IMG/VR virus record: IMGVR_UViG_3300032665_000026
Span: 1 to 63,423 of that record
DNA from: a virus
Direction: 5' to 3' (one strand)
Length of the DNA: 63,423 nucleotides
Shown here: piece by piece, positions 57,940-63,423 of the stretch
How the letters are laid out: each line of letters opens with the position of its first letter
Position numbering within the stretch: the first letter of the stretch is position 1
Position numbers and translations under genes: made by a program
Notes under the pieces: generated by a model
Database searches by the model: none
Told to the model about the DNA's origin: nothing
Seen by the model: the letters and a program-made list of their open reading frames with translations, nothing else

Positions 57940-58362
57940 TTACAACGGGTAACCAGAAATACTGCGGATATAACTACTAGGGCCAACAGGCTCTGGTGCT
58001 TTAGCGCTTTCATAACAGCTTAATTGCTCAATGAACCAAGCTTCTGCTTCAACTGATCTTTTACCATACAGCAATCTTGCACTGAATAATAGAGCATCAA
58101 CAAAGTTTTTAGCAAGATAAGAGCTTTGAAACTCTCGTACAAATAATACTTTATTTGCTACTTTCTTACCATCATCCCGCTTACGAACGATAAGCCTTGC
58201 ATTCTTATTAACAATGCCGTATTGAGAACCAGCTTCTAACGTAAAAGATAGATCTACATTATGATTGTATAGCCACCATTTTCTTTCAGGATGTGTTTTG
58301 GCAGTCCAAACAACATCATCATCATTCTTCCTTAGACGCCAATGCAATTCACGACTAATCAT
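57940..58362 (-). CDS. Hypothetical protein
   Basis: 140 residues, strand-rich N-terminus (RELHWRLRKNDDDVVW) and Lys/Arg-rich middle. Overlaps the 58359 gene by four bases. Function unknown. Confidence 0.65.
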   Translation of the reverse strand: MISRELHWRLRKNDDDVVWTAKTHPERKWWLYNHNVDLSFTLEAGSQYGIVNKNARLIVRKRDDGKKVANKVLFVREFQSSYLAKNFVDALLFSARLLYGKRSVEAEAWFIEQLSCYESAKAPEPVGPSSYIRSISGYPL

Positions 58363-58580
58363 GATTCTCCTTGCTTAACAAACTTATTAACAAGTTTGCC
58401 CATGTCTTCTGAGCTTGGAACCTCTTCCGAACTAACATCGAATACAGCTGCCTTTTGACTCTTGGCAAACTCTTCGACCATTAGCTTGAAATAAGCACCG
58501 AATGATTCCATTTGATCAGGATCATCGAACTCAACTTCGATAGTAAGGTTAGGACCTACTTGAGTACCTTTAATCTGCAT
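58359..58580 (-). CDS. Small hypothetical protein
   Basis: 73 residues (MQIKGTQVGPNLTIEVEF...), strand then helices; ends acidic. AAGGAG before ATG. First gene after the large non-coding region, with pseudoknot copy 3 in its leader. Confidence 0.65.
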   Translation of the reverse strand: MQIKGTQVGPNLTIEVEFDDPDQMESFGAYFKLMVEEFAKSQKAAVFDVSSEEVPSSEDMGKLVNKFVKQGES

Positions 58581-58607
58581 AGCTATTCTCCTTGTTTAGT
58601 TATTTAT

Positions 58608-58637
58608 GTGGGCACTTTATCGTCATACCCAGGACGC
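58608..58637 (-). ncRNA. Pseudoknot motif, copy 3
   Basis: Minus strand: GCGTC/GACG stem, loop CTGGGTAT identical to the other copies, linker ATAAAG, then TGCCCA pairing with TGGGTA. Stem bases differ from copy 2 with pairing kept, which argues for selection on structure. Confidence 0.65.
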
Positions 58638-58675
58638 CATACACTCGTGTAACACACAGGTAGTAGGCTAACCTA

Positions 58676-58693
58676 CATGAGCTGCTCCTCATG
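58676..58693 (-). repeat. Hairpin module A, copy 1
   Basis: Minus strand ACTCAG followed by CATGAG-GAGCAG-CTCATG. Related modules (CTCAG or CTCAC, hairpin with GGGAAG-type loop) occur near 58859, 59139 and 59297. In this and the next copy a pseudoknot motif follows downstream. Confidence 0.5.
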
Positions 58694-58745
58694 CTGAGTC
58701 TGTGTTGCATCACATCGCGTCGCGGTCCATGCGATACACAAGAAA

Positions 58746-58776
58746 GGGGGCAGTTTTTCTGTCATACCCAGGACGC
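58746..58776 (-). ncRNA. Pseudoknot motif, copy 4
   Basis: Minus strand: GTC/GAC short stem, loop CTGGGTAT, linker AGAAAAAC, then TGCCC pairing with GGGTA of the loop. Lies inside the large non-coding region. Confidence 0.55.
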
Positions 58777-58858
58777 AACGATTACTCTACCTTCCAACCG
58801 ATAAGCTGGCTTCTTACGCTCCGCCGCGTGTGTTCTTTCCGGCATCCACTACTTCCGA

Positions 58859-58876
58859 TATGAGCTTCCCCTCATA
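58859..58876 (-). repeat. Hairpin module A, copy 2
   Basis: Minus strand ACTCAG then TATGAG-GGGAAG-CTCATA. Same order as copy 1; loop purine-rich. It precedes pseudoknot copy 4, so the pair hairpin-plus-pseudoknot is duplicated. Confidence 0.5.
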
Positions 58877-59473
58877 CTGAGTGTGTTATCAAACTAATCG
58901 TGTCTCTGTCCCTGTCATCAACTTCATGAGCTTGTCCTAACAACCATAGCTTAATTACAACAGGGCCTATGTACACAACGAAGCATACATAGGCTTGAGC
59001 TTTATTCCAGACGCTGTGCTCAAAGCGCCCCTAGTTCCTTTGTATCATACCAACTAGGAAGTATTATTGAGCTAACGGATCAAACCGGCTACATTGAGGC
59101 AGTAGCTTCCCTTCTATTAAGTAGGCTTCTGATTACCTCCATACGCTTCCCCGTATGGTGAGGATGGCAGTTGCAGATGCCAGCTGGGACGGTTTATACT
59201 CACCGTGAGTAGCACCCATACCAACCATGACAGCTGGTATGGGTTCATCCGTTAAGAGTGGATGGGTTGGCTAGGTTTAAGGAGAGCCTACGTTCCTGTG
59301 CAAACTTCCCCCTGCACTGAGAGGTTTGTTTGGTAGTACCCGTCTACCAGCTTTCAGTTCTTTAACTGAATAAGCCATGAAAGCAACCGCCTCTCCTACT
59401 CACGGCATAGCCCAGGCCAGGGTTTTAATGACAACCCTCCACATCATGATGCTTTTAACGTGATCCAAACACG

Positions 59474-59531
59474 TCTATTGAGCTAACCCCACACACACAC
59501 GTTGTTTGTGAAATGCGTGGAGTTAGCTCCT
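59474..59531 (-). repeat. GAGCTAAC hairpin with intergenic repeat copy 2
   Basis: GAGCTAAC-CCCAC pairs with GTGG-A-GTTAGCTC across a loop containing TTTGTGAAATGCG. Its 3' side (59507-59530) is the second copy of the element at 52997. TTGAGCTAAC also occurs at 59068. Confidence 0.5.
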
Positions 59532-59667
59532 TAGAGCTGATAGCTTCCTCAAGAAACCCAGAGGAGCTATGGAGATGCCACAACAAGAAGGAAAAGCACT
59601 CTCCATAACCCCTCTCAATTGCTTGAGCGAAGTATATGTCGAGCTTATCATCCTTGCCGACGTTATG

Positions 59668-59988
59668 CTATGATCCCAGAAGAACCTTAGCTTTTGCTAG
59701 GGCAGTTTCGAATCCAGCAATACTATCGAGAGCATAGACGCCACTGAGCTTGAGAGCGATCTCAATTTCCTCAACGACATCGACAAGTCCTTTAGCTACC
59801 GTTTGGTAGATGATGACTTTGTTCTCGAGAGCAGCGATCTGTTCTTTGGACAGATCAACCAGTTTGTCGACATTGATGAGAAGATCGACAAGTATCAGGG
59901 AATATTCCCTTAGCTTATCGATGTCCTCAGCAACGTTGATCTTGGATTGAATCTCTTCAACCCGTGCCTGGATACCAGTAGTGTTCAT
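59668..59988 (-). CDS. Hypothetical coiled-coil protein
   Basis: 106 residues from ATG 59988 (AAGGAG upstream). Helical throughout: RVEEIQSKINVAEDIDKLREYS then LSKEQIAALENKVI, heptad-like. Possibly oligomeric; unknown role. Confidence 0.65.
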   Translation of the reverse strand: MNTTGIQARVEEIQSKINVAEDIDKLREYSLILVDLLINVDKLVDLSKEQIAALENKVIIYQTVAKGLVDVVEEIEIALKLSGVYALDSIAGFETALAKAKVLLGS

Positions 59989-59998
59989 CGCTTTCTCC

Positions 59999-60358
59999 TT
60001 ATGCCCAGTGGTCCTGGTGACCACAATTCTTGTTGGTACCATCGCACTCAGGGTGATGAGCACTGTGCCATTGGAATGGCGCACCCAAAACATTGACAGC
60101 TTCTTTCTGCAAGATGTCATAGAGTTCATTGAGGTGGTCAATCGTTAGCTTAAGCCCAAGAGGGAACATGCGACTAGCATTTTCCAACTCATTGACGCTG
60201 CTATCCTCATTCATCAAGATCTGAGCAATGATTGAGAAAGGTGAAATGATCTCACCCATCTTACCACCCCAGTCCTTGATGCCCTCAAGGAATTCAACGT
60301 GAGCAATACGTGCCTCAGCTGCTTCATCAAGTTTCAAGTCGAGATTGAACTCTTCCAT
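59999..60358 (-). CDS. Hypothetical protein
   Basis: 119 residues from ATG 60358 (CAAGGAGCAAC). Acidic helices and a C-terminal His/Cys-rich tail (HSAHHPECDGTNKNCGHQDH) that may bind metal. Confidence 0.65.
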   Translation of the reverse strand: MEEFNLDLKLDEAAEARIAHVEFLEGIKDWGGKMGEIISPFSIIAQILMNEDSSVNELENASRMFPLGLKLTIDHLNELYDILQKEAVNVLGAPFQWHSAHHPECDGTNKNCGHQDHWA

Positions 60359-60424
60359 TGTTGCTCCTTGTTTATTTGTTACAGTACCAATCTGGTACAC
60401 TGTGTATCATAAGACACACATGGC

Positions 60425-60457
60425 ACTCAGGTGTAACCATATAGACCACACCTGAGT
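60425..60457 (-). other. 10-bp inverted repeat in leader/terminator position
   Basis: ACTCAGGTGT / ACACCTGAGT, perfect 10-bp stem with a 13-base loop, 33 bases beyond the stop of the VWA gene. A second hairpin TTGAGT/ACTCAA precedes it on the minus strand and GTACC/GGTAC follows in the next leader. May terminate or process between cistrons. Confidence 0.55.
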
Positions 60458-60490
60458 TGTTGAGTTATAAGTTACTCAATGAACTTGGGG

Positions 60491-61984
60491 CTAAAGCAAA
60501 CCAAGCAAAGCGTCACGGATAGGACCAGCAGGCTTATTGATAAGCTTGCCAGCCTTGAACCCCTTGACTGCTTCTTCAACACTCGGAATCATAATGATCC
60601 GGTGCTTCTTGACCAGTTGAGCACACTGCTTAGTTAATTCATTGTTGCGTCCATCAGTCTTGCTGGTGACGATACCATCACATACCCAGATAAGATCCTC
60701 ACCGGGATGACGTTGATTGATAGCCCACGTAAGAGCAGGACCATCAACACCGTTACCCATCCCACCTACAGATGGGATCTCAGCTACACGCCAACCACGC
60801 CTAGCAAAGATCCAAGCATTGGGCTGATCATCACCACAGTGACTGTACGCCATGATGACAGCAGCTGGTGCTGCCTCAACGATGGACTCGATGTCAGATT
60901 GAGTCAGGCTCATAGAACCTGAGATATCAATCAACACCACGCCACCACGTACCCTCTTCTTGTGAGTGAAGATTCGTCGCTCAGGGTCAGTGTAAAGTCG
61001 GCTGATGTTGCCGATGCTACGACCGAACTGAGCAGGCTTACGCTTGCGCTTCATGTACCCTTCTACCTCAACAGATAGCACGAGAGAATCATCGATGTTA
61101 AGCTTGGCAAACATGCCACGCTCATCGGTGGGGAACTCGTAATCATCAGGTAGCTCATCTTTGAGTGGAGTTCTAAAGGGAGATAACTTACCCTCTTCAC
61201 TCGGCTCAGTGGATTCACCATACTCTGAAGCACGCTTATCCTCTTCCTCGTCACGCTCACGCTGGATAGTTTCAGGAGCTTTCATGCCTGTTGAAGCATA
61301 CTGTGAGATCTCAGCAGCAACACGGATTGTGTTGTTGAAGCCACGAGGGCCAGTAACACCACCACCAAAATCGTATGGGGAAGTGTCACCGAGATCCATG
61401 GGATCACCCAACAGAACCTTATCGAGCCTCTTGCTGAGCTTACGCAACCGCTCAGACCATTCAGGGTTCACAGACCTAACGCCACTCGCGAACGAGTCAA
61501 ACGATTTGGTACCGTGATGCTCCACAGTGAACTTGAGTGCCTCATCCCAGTGCCTAGACGACTTGCCTGTAGCAAGCATCACTCCACGCTTCTTCTCATT
61601 GCCAAGTATCTCGTTAGAATCAACGCCCTTGAGCTCTAAGAATGGCTTGGCGACAGCATTGACTCGGGCTTGTTCTGCAACACGAAGCATAGCATCAGTA
61701 ATACCATGCGACTTGTAAGTAATACCACCCTGCTTGTAAATGTTGTCATCCATTGGAGAGATACGAGCTTCAATTAGCTTGCGCACCTTCAACTGCTGTG
61801 ACTGACTGTCCCCCGTGAGAGGGACAGCCAATACACTCGCAGCGAAGTCTACACCAGCGCCGTACTCACCCACTGTTGTAACAACTTCCCAGTTGTTACC
61901 AGTAGGCGCATCATCACGGTATGAAACGATCGCACCAACTAGTGGCTTGACCCCTTCTTCCTCGATAGCGTAGTCTTCACTCAT
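60491..61984 (-). CDS. VWA-domain protein (MoxR partner)
   Basis: 497 residues. The C-terminal 150 residues are a von Willebrand A domain with the MIDAS motif DISGSMS at 353-359 and later metal-loop residues in GGMGNGVDGPAL and VCDGIV. The N-terminal part is charged with an acidic linker (ERDEEEDKRASEYGES) as in CoxE/YehP-type VWA proteins. It pairs with the MoxR ATPase whose stop overlaps its start. Together they likely remodel or insert cofactors into a target complex. Confidence 0.8.
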   Translation of the reverse strand: MSEDYAIEEEGVKPLVGAIVSYRDDAPTGNNWEVVTTVGEYGAGVDFAASVLAVPLTGDSQSQQLKVRKLIEARISPMDDNIYKQGGITYKSHGITDAMLRVAEQARVNAVAKPFLELKGVDSNEILGNEKKRGVMLATGKSSRHWDEALKFTVEHHGTKSFDSFASGVRSVNPEWSERLRKLSKRLDKVLLGDPMDLGDTSPYDFGGGVTGPRGFNNTIRVAAEISQYASTGMKAPETIQRERDEEEDKRASEYGESTEPSEEGKLSPFRTPLKDELPDDYEFPTDERGMFAKLNIDDSLVLSVEVEGYMKRKRKPAQFGRSIGNISRLYTDPERRIFTHKKRVRGGVVLIDISGSMSLTQSDIESIVEAAPAAVIMAYSHCGDDQPNAWIFARRGWRVAEIPSVGGMGNGVDGPALTWAINQRHPGEDLIWVCDGIVTSKTDGRNNELTKQCAQLVKKHRIIMIPSVEEAVKGFKAGKLINKPAGPIRDALLGLL

Positions 61985-62730
61985 TACAGTGAAGCCGTCG
62001 TGCTCAAGGTACCGAGACGAATGACATCGATGATAGAGTCAGCAAGCTTACCGAAGACAAGCTTTGCAGCACGCTCCGTGGAGAACGCTGGGTTCTGACG
62101 CAGAAGCTGGAACTCCTTCCAAGCACGCAATGAAGCACGCTCGCCGTTCTGACCAGCAACAATAGCTGCAGCAAGCATGCGCAACTCTGGTGGCAATGCA
62201 GCGACCAACGCAGCCGGGTGGGCAGCGTCAATCTTGATTGCAACCGGGAAGCGGTCACGCAATGGAGCAGCGATCATGTTGGGATCCGTGAAGTTCGTGG
62301 TCATGATAGCCGAGAAGTTCTCATTAGGACGAATAGTCTCGCCCGTGTAAGGATTCTTCCAGACCGATGACTCCGCACTGTCAAGGAACGCCATCAGCGT
62401 CGACTCAACGTCACCGGAAGCACGGTTGATCTCGTCAATAACTGCACGAGCACCGGACTTCCAAGCACGAGCCAATGCACCCTCGACGAAGCCGAAACCA
62501 CCGCTAGGCGTAGGCAGCATTGCACCTACGATGTCGCCTGTGGTCATGTCCTCGGAGCAGATGAGTCGCTCAGACCCAGCGTCACCGACGCCGAGAGTGA
62601 GAGCCGAGTAGGTCTTGCCGGTCCCAGGAGGGCCGTACAGGATGACCTTCTTGACACCTGCAGCGATTACGTCCTCCAAGTCGATGAAGCACTGGGGAAC
62701 GGGAATGCCTTCGTATGAAGTTTCGCTCAT
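61984..62730 (-). CDS. MoxR-like AAA+ ATPase
   Basis: 248 residues: Walker A GPPGTGKT at 33-40, Walker B AVIDEINR, sensor AIMTTNFTDP, arginine-finger region LRDRFPVAI. A typical MoxR sequence with a short lid domain. The region looks more GC-rich than the neighbouring small genes. A chaperone or assembly role with the downstream VWA protein is inferred. Confidence 0.85.
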   Translation of the reverse strand: MSETSYEGIPVPQCFIDLEDVIAAGVKKVILYGPPGTGKTYSALTLGVGDAGSERLICSEDMTTGDIVGAMLPTPSGGFGFVEGALARAWKSGARAVIDEINRASGDVESTLMAFLDSAESSVWKNPYTGETIRPNENFSAIMTTNFTDPNMIAAPLRDRFPVAIKIDAAHPAALVAALPPELRMLAAAIVAGQNGERASLRAWKEFQLLRQNPAFSTERAAKLVFGKLADSIIDVIRLGTLSTTASL

Positions 62731-62785
62731 AATAGTTTTCCTTCTTGTTTGTTTGTTGTTTTACGGTGCTTGTTATCACCGGACA

Positions 62786-62803
62786 CATACCGGTTATGGT
62801 ATG
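62786..62803 (-). other. Hairpin between tRNA and MoxR gene
   Basis: CATACC / GGTATG, six base pairs around a six-base loop, six bases after the 3' end of the tRNA on the minus strand. It may define the tRNA 3' processing boundary or the leader of the MoxR gene. Confidence 0.4.
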
Positions 62804-62808
62804 TATCG

Positions 62809-62878
62809 CACTGCAGATGGGAATCGAACCCACAATCTTCTAGCTGAACTAGACGCTCTACCATTGAGCCACTGCAGT
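62809..62878 (-). tRNA. tRNA with UCA anticodon (opal-reading; Trp-like)
   Basis: Minus strand cloverleaf, 70 bases. Acceptor ACTGCAG/CTGCAGT pairs fully, D-stem GCTC/GAGC, T-arm GTGGG/CCCAT with TTCGATT loop. The anticodon loop GTTCAGC gives anticodon TCA, which pairs with UGA. A1-U72 and discriminator G73 match bacterial tRNA-Trp identity. The anticodon stem is only 4 bp and the loop could fold as 5 bases. CCA not encoded. Confidence 0.6.
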
Positions 62879-62891
62879 AACCACTTACCTA

Positions 62892-63338
62892 CTAGTAACG
62901 CTTGTTGTCATAAACAAGGCGAGAGGTATAGGTTTCTGTCGCATGAGTGAAAGTGATGACCGATGCTTTAAACTGCGCAAGACTAGCACCATTACCAAGC
63001 ACCAACAACGTTGTTGAAGCAAGGCTTGACAGAGCAACAGCCAATACATTGGTGTCACTGTTCAGTGTGTAGTCAGGAGAGTTAGAGTGACGGTTGAGCA
63101 CAATAGCATCGTTAGCCAGTGCATGAGCAGCGGCTCGTGATGCAGAAAGATTGTTGTTGTTAAGCCCAATCTCCAGTGCTGAATAGTCCTTAAGCATCTT
63201 TGACACGATCGGTTGTGTCGCATGCTTCCAAGCATTGTACTTACTCAGTGGGCTAGCACTGACAGCAACTGCAGGGAGCATGAGTGTTGTAACCACAACC
63301 ACACTCGCAACCTTCTTAGTTAGACTAATTAGATTCAT
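62892..63338 (-). CDS. Secreted hypothetical protein
   Basis: 148 residues from the second of two adjacent ATGs (AAGGAG spacing favours 63338; 63341 is possible). Residues 1-27 form a signal peptide (LTKKVASVVVVTTLMLPAVAVSASP). The mature part is Ala/Ser/Asn-rich helical. No enzymatic motif. It may act on or in the host envelope. Confidence 0.65.
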   Translation of the reverse strand: MNLISLTKKVASVVVVTTLMLPAVAVSASPLSKYNAWKHATQPIVSKMLKDYSALEIGLNNNNLSASRAAAHALANDAIVLNRHSNSPDYTLNSDTNVLAVALSSLASTTLLVLGNGASLAQFKASVITFTHATETYTSRLVYDNKRY

Positions 63339-63376
63339 CATTTCTCCTTGTTTGTTTGGAATAACAGGTGTTACTC

Positions 63377-63418
63377 CGATGGGTACCCAAGCCTGTCGTC
63401 CGACTTGGATACCCATCG
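63377..63418 (-). other. Long hairpin in leader of secreted-protein gene
   Basis: CGATGGGTA pairs with TACCCATCG, then CCAAG with CTTGG (one internal mismatch), 14 bp in total with a 12-base loop. It lies about 37 bases upstream of the start codon, with AAACAAACAAGGAG between. Another structured leader of the minus operon. Confidence 0.55.
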
Positions 63419-63423
63419 CAGCA

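Larger units (their letters stand above)
58638..59667 (-). ncRNA. Large structured non-coding region
   Basis: About 1.03 kb with no credible gene on either strand. I count more than a dozen hairpins. Examples: GCCTATGTA/TACATAGGC (58964-58993), ACCCATACCA/TGGTATGGGT (59214-59244), TGGTAG/CTACCA (59331-59349), AGGGTT/AACCCT (59419-59438), TATGGAGA/TCTCCATA, and the GAGCTAAC hairpin. GGAGAG (59281) can close a multi-branch domain with CTCTCC (59391). It resembles giant phage RNAs such as GOLLD or ROOL in style, but no homology can be claimed. Strand is inferred from neighbours. Confidence 0.6.

Noticed and set aside
51390-58776. The pseudoknot motif as a known preQ1 or SAM-type riboswitch
   Set aside because: The size and topology are similar, but the conserved loop CTGGGTAT and tail do not match the ligand-binding residues I know for those classes, so I leave it unnamed.
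58581-59667. Hidden genes or a CRISPR array in the non-coding stretch
   Set aside because: No frame of useful length with a ribosome-binding site exists on either strand, and repeats are unequal in spacing and differ in sequence while keeping pairing, unlike CRISPR repeats.

Overview
The window is part of the genome of a large contractile-tailed (myovirus-type) phage. It carries a gp25/baseplate-J tail block, a large terminase, a nearly complete replisome, and many small overlapping genes. The host is probably an actinobacterium. Two WhiB-like iron-sulfur regulators and a resuscitation-promoting-factor-like cell-wall enzyme point that way, and at least one good promoter implies a leaderless message. 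Base composition looks moderately AT-rich by eye, so a low-GC actinobacterium (for example a freshwater lineage) is a reasonable guess, but it is only a guess.

Layout, plus strand (1-51366). Positions 1-8161 hold tail fibre and baseplate genes. Positions 8193-14119 hold an SF2 helicase, a secreted lytic enzyme, WhiB and three glycosyltransferases. Positions 14126-15547 hold six tRNAs interspersed with small genes. Positions 15600-34274 are the nucleotide-processing core: an HslV/proteasome-like Ntn hydrolase, flap exonuclease, DnaC-like loader, DnaB-like helicase, DNA-repair glycosylase-like protein, DnaG-like primase, ssDNA-binding protein, GroES, DNA polymerase III alpha and RecA. The polymerase is split into two genes by a split intein, and a GIY-YIG homing endonuclease gene sits between the halves. 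Positions 34287-41073 hold mostly tiny genes plus PD-(D/E)XK and HNH nucleases and a sigma-like protein. Positions 41130-51366 hold a block of uncharacterised proteins ending in the large terminase. Four genes in this block share an N-terminal motif resembling a targeting tag.

Layout, minus strand (63423-51430). This is a long operon-like series of small genes, ending in a MoxR ATPase/VWA pair and a secreted protein at its upstream end. Its intergenic spacers are the most unusual part of the window. Immediately after the stop codon of one gene, and before an A-rich leader and ribosome-binding site of the next, the spacers carry structured RNA modules of several classes. I see three hammerhead-type self-cleaving ribozyme candidates, two covarying tRNA-like acceptor/T-arm elements, four copies of a small H-type pseudoknot, a tRNA with a UGA-reading (UCA) anticodon, and other hairpins. 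A roughly 1.06-kb non-coding stretch (58581-59667) is packed with hairpins and repeated modules and may be a large ornate RNA. I infer that the long minus transcript is cut or folded into individually translated units, or that these elements regulate each cistron separately.

Functions are assigned from motifs read by eye, and no database search was run. All RNA structures are hand-folded.
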